Both the position numbers and the translations under genes were made by a program. 64,000 nt of DNA from Desulfosarcina ovata subsp. ovata (GTDB lineage: Bacteria > Desulfobacterota > Desulfobacteria > Desulfobacterales > Desulfosarcinaceae), in contig NZ_AP021879.1 of the NCBI RefSeq assembly GCF_009689005.1, forward strand, positions 4,580,652-4,644,651, in the 5' to 3' direction. Below are positions 1 through 8,384 of this stretch, one piece after another; position 1 is the first letter of the stretch, and each line of letters starts with the position of its first letter. The notes beneath the pieces are model-generated. The model worked only from the letters and a program-made list of their open reading frames with translations, searched no databases and was not told the origin of the DNA.

Positions 1-292
1 CGGCGGCGACCAGACCACACATGGTGCCGGGAATGCCCCAGGAGCTCACGCCATGAATGATCGGTGCAATGAAAGCAAAGGAGGAGGCCAGGAAAATGGG
101 TACCATGCGCTTGGTGACGAATTGAAAGATCAGGGTGCCGGCTCCGGCGGTGAAGAGGGCAACATTGGGGTTCAGCCCGGTGAGCAGGGGAACCAGGACC
201 AGTGCGCCAAAGGCGACAAAGAGCATCTGGGCGCCTACCAGGCTGTCTTTGGGGCTGAACACATAATCGGTGGCTGACGGCTGCACAGGCAT
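1..292 (-). CDS. NCS2-family uracil/xanthine permease, N-terminal part (cut by window edge)
   Basis: This is the first 97 codons of a nucleobase:cation symporter-2 (UraA/xanthine permease) protein of the inner membrane; the rest lies left of the window. I read it by reverse-complementing the window start. It opens MPVQPSATDYVFSPKDSLVG and then has two hydrophobic stretches, with the family-like segments LVPLLTGLNPNVALFTAG and LIFQFVTKRMVPIFLASSFA. An in-frame ATG exists 7 codons upstream (at 313), but a GGAGG sits about 5 nt before the ATG at 292, so 292 is preferred. The substrate (uracil or xanthine) cannot be told from this fragment. Family assignment is from recalled sequence patterns. 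Confidence 0.8.
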   Translation of the reverse strand, partial: MPVQPSATDYVFSPKDSLVGAQMLFVAFGALVLVPLLTGLNPNVALFTAGAGTLIFQFVTKRMVPIFLASSFAFIAPIIHGVSSWGIPGTMCGLVAA

Positions 293-465
293 AACACCTC
301 CTTCCTTTTTCATGGTGGGATCGCAGCGGCTTAAAAGTTGGATCGGTCTATATGCGCAAAGCCGGTGGGTGTCAAGCCTGCCGGCGGGTTGCCTTTTTTC
401 TTGCCAATATTCAAAAAAAACTTTACAAATCCATGTGTTGTGCCGATATTCGCATAAATTGACGA

Positions 466-1101
466 ATGATAACAACTCACCCATCCATGATGGCGAAATC
501 ACCGATGCGAGAATCGATTCCTTTCCGGCGGGTCAAACCCTGCTGCCTTTGGCTGGCACTCGGTCTCCTGCTTCTGGTGCGGCCGGCCATTGCCGACATT
601 TATATGTATGTTGACAGGAATGGGGTCATGCATTTTACCAATGCGCCCACATCCAGCGATTACAAGGTCTACATCCGTGAACGTCCCAAACGGAAGGGGC
701 GCGGCATGGATTCCAATCGGTTTGATCGCTTTATCGACGAGGCGGCCACCCTTCATGGATTGGACTTTCCCCTGCTCAAGGCGGTCATCCGGGCCGAGTC
801 GGCATTTGATCCCAAAGCGGTCTCCAAAAAAGGGGCCATGGGGCTGATGCAGATCATGCCGGAAAACCTGGACGCCTTTCGGGTTTACGATCCCTTTGAC
901 CCCTGGCAGAACATCATGGGCGGGGCGCGCTACCTGAAATCCCTGCTGCAGCGCTTTGACGGGCAGGTTCCGTTGGCATTGGCGGCCTACAATGCCGGCC
1001 CGCAGAGGGTTGATGCCTATCAGGGCATTCCGCCAATTCGCGAAACCGAGGAGTACGTCAAGAAAGTGATGAGATTCTTCCAGCTTTACAAAAACGGATA
1101 G
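466..1101 (+). CDS. Lytic transglycosylase (SLT family) with DUF4124-like N-terminus
   Basis: This is a predicted exported murein-degrading enzyme that cleaves glycan strands to 1,6-anhydro products. With the ATG at 466, residues 24-43 form a signal peptide ending near AIADIY. Residues 44-70 (IYMYVDRNGVMHFTN) resemble the DUF4124 domain. The SLT domain spans about 85-205: catalytic Glu111 in RAESAFDP, then GAMGLMQIMPEN, NIMGGARYL, ALAAYNAGPQRV and ETEEYV, all typical of family 1 transglycosylases. Other in-frame ATGs at 487, 490 and 505 could be the true start, since no strong ribosome site separates them. The protein is short (about 200 residues), usual for single-domain members. It converges with the DUF2065 gene. 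Confidence 0.88.
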   Translation: MITTHPSMMAKSPMRESIPFRRVKPCCLWLALGLLLLVRPAIADIYMYVDRNGVMHFTNAPTSSDYKVYIRERPKRKGRGMDSNRFDRFIDEAATLHGLDFPLLKAVIRAESAFDPKAVSKKGAMGLMQIMPENLDAFRVYDPFDPWQNIMGGARYLKSLLQRFDGQVPLALAAYNAGPQRVDAYQGIPPIRETEEYVKKVMRFFQLYKNG

Positions 1102-1115
1102 ACCCCCTCAGCGCA

Positions 1116-1301
1116 TCATCGCCGGCCCAGGTAAACCAGCAGCAATCCAGCCACCATCATCACCAGCCCGAAACGCCGGAGGCGCGCCGGCGCGAGTTCA
1201 ATGATTTTTGCCATCCACGTTTTCATCCGTTCCGGGGCCGCAAAATAGGGAACGCCTTCGACGATCATCACCATGCCGATTACACAAAGAAAATAGTCCA
1301 T
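1116..1301 (-). CDS. DUF2065 family small membrane protein
   Basis: This 61-residue protein has two predicted transmembrane helices (residues 2-20 and 41-58) around a short amphipathic loop with PERMKTWMAKI. The pattern MIVEGVPYFAAPERMKTW followed by RRFGLVMMVAGLLLVYL matches the DUF2065 (YjeT-like) family as I recall it. Its function is unknown; in many proteobacteria such genes sit near membrane protease or tRNA-modification genes. It converges with the transglycosylase gene, with 14 nt between them. Confidence 0.75.
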   Translation of the reverse strand: MDYFLCVIGMVMIVEGVPYFAAPERMKTWMAKIIELAPARLRRFGLVMMVAGLLLVYLGRR

Positions 1302-1515
1302 TGTCAGTCAGTTGTCCGATGTGGCAAGAAGCGGTTTGAAAAATTGGCATCAGATCATTTTGGGATTAATCCTGTTTTTTGCATCCCTGACGTGAAAAAC
1401 CGATTTCCCTGTGATAGTAAAGACGCGTTGTCCCCAGTTTTTGGGCAAACATGTTGTTACAGAAAATCAAATTGTTAACGGGCGTCCCCTCACAGGGACA
1501 AAATGGGAGCTTGGG

Positions 1516-2715
1516 ATGAAAAGGTATTTTCGCTGCACAGCTTTTATTCTGGCCTTTTTCATTTTGGCCTTGATTTTGCCGGCCGGTACATGGGCGGCTG
1601 CGGTCAATATCCTGATGGCGCCACCCGACCCGCCGGTTCGAGGTGGCGATTCGGTGGCCCTGGAACTCTATCTGCACAACAACACGGATGCCGTCATTTC
1701 CCGTGAGTTGCCGCTACGGGCACCCTGTCGGATCGACACCGGACGGACCCAGCGGACGATCTATGCAGAACTGTCGGGCGGGCAGGCGATGTCCAGGGTG
1801 GATATTCCTGAACAGGGATTCGCCAGACGGCAGTACCGCCTGTATTTACCCGCCTACGCCATGGGAACCGTTCATCTCAAGCTGTTGACCCTGGAAACCA
1901 ATGCCCTGACCCTGTCCGTCGAAAAACCGTCATCCGAAGCCTGGCAGGGAGAACAGGTTCCCCTGGATGAGGGCCCGACGATGATTCAGTCTTTTCTGGA
2001 CAATTTTTCAGTTCACGAACCCATGTATTTTCTGCTGGGGGTGGACCCGGGAATCGAACAGAGCAAATTCCAGTTCAGTTTCAAATATCGCCTGTTCAAT
2101 CCGGACGGCGATCTGGCGGCGATTGCGCCCATGGTGTCATCGCTTTACCTGGGTTATACCCAGCGGTCGGTCTGGGATCTGAAAAGCGCCTCCCAGCCCT
2201 TTGACGACACCAGTTATATGCCGGAAATTTTTTTCGAGCTGCCCAAGATCGATCTGAATATCGACCGCATTACCGCTTTCGGTTTACGGGCTGGGTTCAT
2301 GCACGAATCCAATGGGAAGGCCGGTAACGAGTCCCGCAGCACCAACTATGTCTATTTGGAACCGATTATGGGGATTCATCTGGGCGGCCCCTTTTTTCTC
2401 AAGATTGCCCCCAAAATATACACCTATGTGAACAATAACGACGATACCAACGCGGACCTAAAAGATTATCGCGGATACTTTGACCTGGCGACGGAAATTA
2501 TCGATCCGGATGGGCTGGCCCTGGAGTCGCATCTCTGGTGGGCCGACAAAGGCGCGACGCTGCAGCTCGATCTGAGCTATCCCATGCCCCGGCTGCTGCC
2601 GCTATCACTGAGCCTTTACCTGCATGCCCAATACTTCAGTGGCTACGCTGAAACTTTGTTGCATTACGATCAACGGCAGGATGTATTTCGATTGGGATTT
2701 TCCATCGTTCGCTAA
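1516..2715 (+). CDS. pldA: Outer membrane phospholipase A with extra N-terminal domain
   Basis: This is a predicted outer-membrane beta-barrel that hydrolyses mislocalised phospholipids. The start at 1516 follows a purine-rich GGGAGCTTGGG and begins a clean signal peptide (MKRYFRCTAFILAFFILALI, cut after TWAAA). The barrel occupies about residues 160-399. In GFMHESNGK the His263/Ser265 pair, with Asn277 in RSTNY, aligns with His142/Ser144/Asn156 of E. coli OMPLA, so the triad is intact. Residues 30-150 form an additional periplasmic beta-rich domain absent from E. coli PldA. The protein ends in FRLGFSIVR, a rather normal barrel end. Longer starts upstream lack a signal peptide at their N-terminus. 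Confidence 0.87.
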   Translation: MKRYFRCTAFILAFFILALILPAGTWAAAVNILMAPPDPPVRGGDSVALELYLHNNTDAVISRELPLRAPCRIDTGRTQRTIYAELSGGQAMSRVDIPEQGFARRQYRLYLPAYAMGTVHLKLLTLETNALTLSVEKPSSEAWQGEQVPLDEGPTMIQSFLDNFSVHEPMYFLLGVDPGIEQSKFQFSFKYRLFNPDGDLAAIAPMVSSLYLGYTQRSVWDLKSASQPFDDTSYMPEIFFELPKIDLNIDRITAFGLRAGFMHESNGKAGNESRSTNYVYLEPIMGIHLGGPFFLKIAPKIYTYVNNNDDTNADLKDYRGYFDLATEIIDPDGLALESHLWWADKGATLQLDLSYPMPRLLPLSLSLYLHAQYFSGYAETLLHYDQRQDVFRLGFSIVR

Positions 2716-2802
2716 AAAGAGCCTGCGTGGGCATGACGATTCACCGGGTACCGCTTTACATCCCATTGGCCGGCGATGCTGCAAATCGTAAAAAAATGCC
2801 CA

Positions 2803-2985
2803 TCAGGATTTTTTTTCGTCTTCGATTTTTTCCGGTTCTTCGGTTTCCGCCTCTTTGGACGCGTCCTTGAAGTTTCGAATGGCTTTACCCATGCCGCCTC
2901 CGATTTCAGGCAGTTTGCCGACCCCAAAGATAATAAGAATAATGACCAGGATAATGATCAATTCGGGCATGCCAATTCCAAACAT
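2803..2985 (-). CDS. tatA: Sec-independent protein translocase TatA/TatE
   Basis: This 60-residue protein forms the pore-forming subunit of the twin-arginine translocase in the inner membrane. It shows one N-terminal transmembrane helix ([21 protein letters not shown]), the conserved FG-x-GKLPE hinge, an amphipathic helix ([14 protein letters not shown]) and an acidic/lysine-rich tail. AGGAGG lies 6 nt before the start. No tatC or tatB is in the window; the Tat-type substrate candidate at 39144 would depend on this system. Poly-A and poly-T tracts flank the stop codon (2790-2817) and could contribute to termination with the convergent pldA. Confidence 0.93.
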   Translation of the reverse strand: MFGIGMPELIIILVIILIIFGVGKLPEIGGGMGKAIRNFKDASKEAETEEPEKIEDEKKS

Positions 2986-3286
2986 GTACTCCTCCTACAT
3001 GTAGTCCAAGTATTCTTCGGCACAGCTTTTGGAGAAAATTGTCTCTCCACGGCAACCGGCGATTATGGCTTTTTTAAATCCCCTTTCCAAGCCTTGGGGG
3101 CCGCTTGTTGGGCGGTTCCATGGAAGGGCCGAAATTACCGCCGAACAATACCATTGTGGCCATCGGGTGTCAATTCAACGCCGTTTGGGGGTTCAAAAAA
3201 AGTGGCTGGTGCCAGCCTTGTGAAAAAAGGTCGGTCGTGATAAAAAGATCCGCTTAACGCTGTTAAAAAAATGAAAGGACGTATCC
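2986..3286. other. Gene-free stretch between divergent tatA and the MetE-like gene
   Basis: This 301-bp stretch has no credible coding region. It must hold the promoters of both divergent genes, but I see no convincing -35/-10 pair. It contains the small minus-strand terminator-like hairpin listed separately and an imperfect GGCGGT/ACCGCC dyad around 3112-3148. Confidence 0.5.
3194..3217 (-). terminator. Orphan intrinsic-terminator-like hairpin upstream of tatA
   Basis: The sequence GGCTGG-TG-CCAGCC (3204-3217) is a perfect dyad, and seven A residues at 3195-3201 become a U-tract when read on the minus strand. That is the shape of a short Rho-independent terminator. No minus-strand gene ends here, so it would act as a leader attenuator for tatA or end an antisense/small transcript. 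The two-base loop is tight, so it may fold with a 5-bp stem. Confidence 0.35.
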
Positions 3287-4357
3287 ATGGCCCTAACCTT
3301 GCGACCGGATGGTCTGCCCATGCTGATTGGCAGCTTTCCCCTGGACGATCATACGGCAGCATCCCGCTTGATTATGGATTACACGCCAGATATTCCTCTG
3401 TGGGCGCAACTGCCGATTTTTCCCCAGGAAGGTATGATCCCTCAGTTTTTACCGGGAATGCCGGCTGTTGTCGACCGTGACGGCAAATGGTTTATCGATG
3501 TCGCCAGTGATGCCTTTGACAGTGAACTGCTTGCTTTTTTCGAAGACTACATGGCGGCCAGCGAAGATCCCGGCCGGCTGGATGGGTCGCGGTTTGCACT
3601 GACTGCATCCACAGGCGGGGGCGTTCGAGCGCTGCTGGAGACCTTGGCCAGATTGGACCGCAAACCGTTTGCGGTCAAGGGGCAGGTGACCGGGCCGATT
3701 ACCTTCTGTACCGGGGTCAAGGACCAGGAGGGCCGGGCCATTTTTTATAATGAGACCCTCCGGGATGCGGCGGTCAAACACCTGTCGCTGAATGCCCGCT
3801 GGCAAATTCGTACGCTTTCCGGGCCGGGTTGTCCGGTGATCGTTTTTATCGATGAACCGGCGCTGGCCGGATTTGGTTCGTCGGAACTGATCAGCATTTC
3901 GAAGGAGGACATCCTGGCCTGCCTCAAGGAGGTGGTGGATGCCGTTCATGCCGATGGGGGATTTGCCGGAATCCATGTGTGTGCCAATACAGACTGGTCG
4001 CTGGTGCTGGAATCCGGAGTGGATATTGTCAATTTCGATGCCTATGAGTATTTTGATCGCTTTATCCTTTACGGCTCACAGATTTTCGATTTTATGTCTG
4101 CTGGTGGCTGCCTCGCCTGGGGTATTGTTCCCACACTGAAGCCCGAAGAGATTCAACAGGAGACCACCCAGAGCCTGTATGCCGGCTGGCAGGCCCGTTT
4201 CCGCCAAGTGGAAGCCCTTGGTATCGAGGCCCGACAAATTCTTGCTCAGTCGTTTATCACGCCCAGTTGCGGAGTCGGTTCGCTTAGTCCGGAGCTGGCC
4301 CAACGGGTGTTGATGCTGACCCGGGATTTGTCCCTGAATGTGCGCCAATCGATTTAA
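3287..4357 (+). CDS. Core methionine synthase-like protein (MetE C-domain/UROD-like fold)
   Basis: This 356-residue protein resembles the catalytic half of cobalamin-independent methionine synthase. Short core forms in anaerobes are known to methylate homocysteine using a methyl-corrinoid donor. His230 and Cys232 in GIHVCANTDW and Cys328 in ITPSCGVGSL match the MetE zinc ligands H-x-C and NPDCG; Asp251 or Glu254 in NFDAYEY is a candidate fourth ligand. VTGPITF at 135-141 matches the family segment. The N-terminal half of full MetE is absent. GAAAGGACG precedes the start. metK and ahcY later in the window complete the SAM cycle. A UROD-type methyltransferase acting on another thiol is the alternative. 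Confidence 0.7.
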   Translation: MALTLRPDGLPMLIGSFPLDDHTAASRLIMDYTPDIPLWAQLPIFPQEGMIPQFLPGMPAVVDRDGKWFIDVASDAFDSELLAFFEDYMAASEDPGRLDGSRFALTASTGGGVRALLETLARLDRKPFAVKGQVTGPITFCTGVKDQEGRAIFYNETLRDAAVKHLSLNARWQIRTLSGPGCPVIVFIDEPALAGFGSSELISISKEDILACLKEVVDAVHADGGFAGIHVCANTDWSLVLESGVDIVNFDAYEYFDRFILYGSQIFDFMSAGGCLAWGIVPTLKPEEIQQETTQSLYAGWQARFRQVEALGIEARQILAQSFITPSCGVGSLSPELAQRVLMLTRDLSLNVRQSI

Positions 4358-4389
4358 ATACAACTGAACAAAGATACAGAGAGGGGTTT

Positions 4390-5244
4390 ATGACCGCGCA
4401 AGCAACTGATGCGTCCTTTACCGGCGCATCCCGCTATGTATTGGATGAAGAGCTGGCCCAGATTGTCAATATCTCCATGGCCCTGGAAATGCCCCTGCTC
4501 CTCAAAGGCGAGCCCGGCACGGGCAAAACCATGTTGGCCCACGCCATTGCCGAGAGCCTGAATATGCCGCTGATCGTGCTCAACGTCAAATCGAGCATGA
4601 AGCTGGTGGAAGGATTGTACCAGTACGACACCCTGACCCGGCTTAATGACAGTCGTTTCGGCGATAGCCGGCGGGATGTCAGCAACATTGAAGAGTACAT
4701 CAAGATGGGCAAGATCGGCCAGTCCTTCATGGCCGATCAGCGCACCGTGCTGCTTATCGACGAAATCGACAAGGCGGACACGGATTTTCAGGACGACATG
4801 CTGGATGTCCTGGACCAAATGGAATTCGATATCATCGAGATCGACAAAACCATCACGGCCCGTCATCGCCCGGTGTTCATTATTACCTCCAACGCCAAAA
4901 AAGACCTTTCGGATCCCTTTCTGGGGCGTTGCAATTTTCACCACATCGCCTTTCCGGACCCCAAGATGATGCGTCGGATTATTGGTGTCCATTTTCCCGA
5001 AATCAGCAACGAACTGGTGGACAACGCCATCGATGCCTTTTACCGCATGCGGGAGTTGGAGGCCATTGAGAAGCGACCGGCAACCCGCGAGTTGATCAAT
5101 TGGATCCGTGCCCTCAAGGCCGATCCGGATTTCAAGCCCAAACGGCTGGCCAAGGGTGATCTGCCCTTCCTGGGCGTTCTGTTCAAAAAGAGCGGCGATT
5201 ACGAACGGGCCAGTACTTTTGTCAACCGACGAAAGATGTTCTGA
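4390..5244 (+). CDS. MoxR-type AAA+ ATPase
   Basis: This 284-residue ATPase belongs to the MoxR family, which works as a chaperone or metal-centre/assembly remodeller together with VWA-domain proteins. Walker A is GEPGTGKT at residues 40-47 and Walker B is VLLIDEID near 120. The sensor-1 segment IITSNAKKDL and an arginine-rich C-terminal lid (KRPATRELINWIRAL) follow. GAGAGGGG lies just before the ATG. Its stop is 2 nt before the start of the VWA gene, so the two are very probably cotranscribed and act together. The target cannot be read from the neighbourhood. Confidence 0.88.
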   Translation: MTAQATDASFTGASRYVLDEELAQIVNISMALEMPLLLKGEPGTGKTMLAHAIAESLNMPLIVLNVKSSMKLVEGLYQYDTLTRLNDSRFGDSRRDVSNIEEYIKMGKIGQSFMADQRTVLLIDEIDKADTDFQDDMLDVLDQMEFDIIEIDKTITARHRPVFIITSNAKKDLSDPFLGRCNFHHIAFPDPKMMRRIIGVHFPEISNELVDNAIDAFYRMRELEAIEKRPATRELINWIRALKADPDFKPKRLAKGDLPFLGVLFKKSGDYERASTFVNRRKMF

Positions 5245-5246
5245 CC

Positions 5247-6437
5247 ATGTTCCTGAACTTTTTCTACAAATTGAAAGAGGTGGGGATCCCAGTCAGCCCG
5301 ACGGCATTTCTGACCCTGCACCGTGCGCTGGCCAACCATCTGATCTCGAGCCTGGACGAGTTCTATACGGCATCGCGAACCATCCTGGTGAAGAGCGAAC
5401 GCTACTTCGATCTGTTTGACCAGGTTTTTGCCTACCACTTTCAGGGGGTGGAACTGCCCGATGCCGAGGGGCTGGAAATCGATGAACTCGCCCGAGCCAT
5501 GCTGGAACAGTGGCTTGCAGATCCGAAGATCATGGCCGATGCGCTGGGTATTGATGAGAGCGAACTCAACCGCATGACCCCCGAAGAACTGATTGAGTAT
5601 TTCAAGGAGCGGCTGAAAGATCAGGATGGCCGTCACGACGGGGGGGGCAAATGGATCGGTACCGGCGGCACCTCACCGGTGGGCCATTCCGGCTACCACC
5701 CGGGCGGCATGCGCGTCGGAGGGGTGTCGCGCAACAAATCGGCCGTGAAGGTCGCCATGGATCGGCGGTACAAGGATTACTCACTTACCGGCCCCTTGAC
5801 CCAGGCCATGGTGGGCGAAGCCCTCAAACGGTTGCGCAACCTGGTGCCGGCCGGCCCCAAGGATCAGGTGAATGTTGACGAGAGCATTTACCGGACCATG
5901 AAAAATGCCGGTGAGATCGAAATCGCCTTTGACCGGCGCATGAAGGACCGGCTCAAGGTGATCCTGGCCATCGATAACGGCGGCTGGTCTATGGATCCCT
6001 ATGTGGCGGTGGTGCAGACGCTTTTCGATTACGCCAGGGCGCAGTTCAAGGAAGTGCGCACCTTTTTCTTTCACAACACCATTTACGACACCATCTGGGA
6101 AGATCCGGCGCGCTACCGCAAACCGATGCGCATGGCCGAATTGTCGCGCCTAGATCCGGATACCCGATTGATTGTGGTCGGCGATGCCAGCATGGCACCT
6201 TACGAACTGATGTCCCGGGATGGATCGATCTATGTGCAGGATCGCAGTGGCAAGCCCAGCGTCGAGTGCCTGCGTACGCTTGTACGGACCTTTCCCCACA
6301 GTGTTTGGCTGAACCCGGTGCCGGCGTCCATGTGGGGCTACACCCGCACCATCATGATGATGCGCCAGATTTTTGCCATGTTCGAGCTTTCCATCGACGG
6401 GTTGGAGAAGGCGGTTCAGCATCTCATGGCGGCATAG
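5247..6437 (+). CDS. VWA domain protein (CoxE-like), partner of the MoxR ATPase
   Basis: This 396-residue protein has an N-terminal helical region (LNFFYKLKEVGIPVSPT), a Gly-rich linker (residues 130-160) and a C-terminal von Willebrand A fold (about 235-390), the layout of CoxE/VWA proteins paired with MoxR. The MIDAS motif, normally DxSxS, reads Asp243-N-G-G-W-Ser248, so two metal-binding serines are changed. A C-terminal segment ending in SIDGLEKAVQHLMA is conserved-looking. It starts 2 nt after the MoxR stop. Whether it binds Mg2+ in the usual way is doubtful; it may still present a client to the ATPase. Confidence 0.85.
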   Translation: MFLNFFYKLKEVGIPVSPTAFLTLHRALANHLISSLDEFYTASRTILVKSERYFDLFDQVFAYHFQGVELPDAEGLEIDELARAMLEQWLADPKIMADALGIDESELNRMTPEELIEYFKERLKDQDGRHDGGGKWIGTGGTSPVGHSGYHPGGMRVGGVSRNKSAVKVAMDRRYKDYSLTGPLTQAMVGEALKRLRNLVPAGPKDQVNVDESIYRTMKNAGEIEIAFDRRMKDRLKVILAIDNGGWSMDPYVAVVQTLFDYARAQFKEVRTFFFHNTIYDTIWEDPARYRKPMRMAELSRLDPDTRLIVVGDASMAPYELMSRDGSIYVQDRSGKPSVECLRTLVRTFPHSVWLNPVPASMWGYTRTIMMMRQIFAMFELSIDGLEKAVQHLMAA

Positions 6438-6442
6438 GGGGC

Positions 6443-7246
6443 TCATGCCTGTGGGGCGTCGTCCGACGGATCGATACCAAACAGGCCGCAGGTGTTGGCC
6501 CAAATCTGATCGGCAAGCTGGTCCGGATTTTCCCTGCGGATCTCGGCCACTTTCAGCAGCACCTCACGGACAAAGGCCGGTTCATTGCGACGAAATTTGT
6601 TCCGTTGGGGGGTGGGGGTCAGAAACGGCGCATCGGTTTCCACCAGCAGCCGGTCCGATGGAATGGACGGGATCATTTGGCGAAGCGGTTCCCCCCGCTT
6701 GCGGATGGTGACGATCCCGGTAACTCCGATGCAAAATCCCATTTCTATGTACTGGGCCAGTTCGGTTTCGGTTCCGCTGAAACAGTGCACAACCGCCTTT
6801 CTCCGGGAACAGGGGTGCATCTTGAGGATTTCCAGCAGACGCCCTTGGCTGTCTCGCTCGTGGAATATCAACGGCAGACCCAACGCTTCGGCGATCTCCA
6901 GTTGGCGGATGAACCAATGCTCCTGTTCTTTTTGGGGCGAATACATGCGGTTGAAATCGAGTCCGATTTCACCCCAGGCGACCACCCTGGGATCGGATGC
7001 CAATGTTTGCAGATGCGCTAATATGTTTTCCGAACAGGACTGGCTGTCGTGGGGATGGACCCCCACGGCGGCAAATAGCGCTGTATGACGACGGGCCAGG
7101 GTAACGGCACGATCCGATGTGCGCTGATCGACGCCGACAATCAGCATGCGATTGACCTCGGCGATTTTGGCACGCTGAAGCATCTCCGCAAAGTCCGGTT
7201 CAAAATGGCGATCATCAATATGGCAGTGACTGTCAAATATTTGCAT
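6443..7246 (-). CDS. tatD: TatD-family metal-dependent hydrolase (DNase)
   Basis: This is a TIM-barrel amidohydrolase-like nuclease of 267 residues, the usual TatD length. Metal ligands are visible: His7 and His9 in DSHCH, Glu93 in WGEIGLDF, His129 in LIFHER, His154 in VHCFSG and Asp205 in ETDAPFL. GGAG lies about 8 nt before the start. It converges with the VWA gene, with only 5 nt between the stop codons. TatD enzymes are cytosolic 3'-5' exonucleases or D-aminoacyl-type hydrolases; the exact substrate is not certain. Confidence 0.93.
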   Translation of the reverse strand: MQIFDSHCHIDDRHFEPDFAEMLQRAKIAEVNRMLIVGVDQRTSDRAVTLARRHTALFAAVGVHPHDSQSCSENILAHLQTLASDPRVVAWGEIGLDFNRMYSPQKEQEHWFIRQLEIAEALGLPLIFHERDSQGRLLEILKMHPCSRRKAVVHCFSGTETELAQYIEMGFCIGVTGIVTIRKRGEPLRQMIPSIPSDRLLVETDAPFLTPTPQRNKFRRNEPAFVREVLLKVAEIRRENPDQLADQIWANTCGLFGIDPSDDAPQA

Positions 7247-7366
7247 TGCTTTTAACTCCCCATGCTTTTTACCAATCCATCAGGCTTTGATTAAAAGGTT
7301 ATCGCTTTTATCATAAACGAGGTGGGATTGTTACCCCTTCCCACTGTACCCATTGATGTTTTGAGC

Positions 7367-7394
7367 TTGATTTCAAAACTAAGCTGTGTATAGT
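7367..7394 (+). promoter_or_regulatory. Possible sigma-70 promoter of nfnAB
   Basis: TTGATT (7367-7372) and TATAGT (7389-7394) are separated by 16 nt in the AT-rich gap before nfnA. This would give a leader of about 70 nt. The match is by eye and the spacing is 1 nt short of ideal. Confidence 0.4.
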
Positions 7395-7468
7395 GGCTAA
7401 ATTGTAGCTTATTGAAGGTGTGATTTGCGGCAGCGTAGCTGCAACGACAACCGACTTGGAGGACGCAA

Positions 7469-8305
7469 ATGTTCAAAATTGTAAAACGTGAAGAGATGGC
7501 CGAAGGGACCGTGATTCTCAATGAAATTGAGGCGCCCCTGATTGCCAACAAAGCAAAACCCGGCCAGTTCGTAATCCTGAAGGCAAACGAAGACGGCGAA
7601 CGAATTCCATTGACCATGGCTGACACCGATGCGGAAAAGGGCACCATCACCATCATTTACATGGTGGTGGGGAAATCGACGGCCCTTTTCAAGACCCTTC
7701 AGGTGGGAGACGGTTTCCAGGATGTGATTGGTCCGCTGGGAAAACCCACCCACTTGGAGAAATTGGGCAAAGTGGTCTGCGTGGGGGGAGGGACCGGTGT
7801 CGCCGTTCTCCATCCGATCACCCGTGCCCTGAAAGAGATCGGCAACGATGTGACCTGTATCATCGGTGCCCGCACCAAGGATCTCTTGATTCTCGAATCC
7901 CAGATGAAGGCGGCATCGAATGAACTGAAAGTCTGTACGGACGACGGCTCTTATGGTCATCATGGTTTTGTTACCGATGTCCTCAAGGAGGCGCTTGAAG
8001 GAGGAGATGTCAAACTGGTGGTGGCGATTGGCCCGGTGCCCATGATGAAGGCCGTCGCCAATCTGACCCGTTCGTATGATGTCAAGACTCTGGTGAGCCT
8101 TAACCCGATCATGATCGATGGCACCGGTATGTGCGGTGGTTGCCGGGTTACCGTTGGTGGCAAAACGAAATTTGCCTGTGTGGACGGACCGGAGTTCGAT
8201 GGTCATCAGGTCAATTTCGACGAGTTGATGATGCGGCTACAGGCCTACTGCGAGGAAGAAAAACATTGTTACGAAGACTTCTGCACCCTTCAGGATGCGA
8301 CCTGA
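7469..8305 (+). CDS. nfnA: NADH-dependent ferredoxin:NADP+ oxidoreductase, small subunit NfnA
   Basis: This 278-residue flavoprotein of the ferredoxin-NADP reductase superfamily carries the FAD/NAD(H) half of the electron-bifurcating transhydrogenase Nfn. A FAD-binding barrel (residues 1-95, KPGQFVILKAN) is followed by a nucleotide fold (VVCVGGGTGVAVL, about 102-114). The C-terminal [2Fe-2S] site has Cys222, Cys225 and Cys237 (GTGMCGGC, KFACVDG); Asp217 is placed to be a fourth ligand, as I recall for this family. GGAGG lies about 6 nt before the ATG. nfnB follows at once, so the two form the usual NfnAB pair balancing NADH, NADPH and reduced ferredoxin. Confidence 0.9.
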   Translation: MFKIVKREEMAEGTVILNEIEAPLIANKAKPGQFVILKANEDGERIPLTMADTDAEKGTITIIYMVVGKSTALFKTLQVGDGFQDVIGPLGKPTHLEKLGKVVCVGGGTGVAVLHPITRALKEIGNDVTCIIGARTKDLLILESQMKAASNELKVCTDDGSYGHHGFVTDVLKEALEGGDVKLVVAIGPVPMMKAVANLTRSYDVKTLVSLNPIMIDGTGMCGGCRVTVGGKTKFACVDGPEFDGHQVNFDELMMRLQAYCEEEKHCYEDFCTLQDAT

Positions 8306-8384
8306 TACCCGTGCGAAACCATAATGGTGCTGACAACTGATGTTTGTATGTCGGCAGATGCGATTGGCATATGGAGGGATTGAG

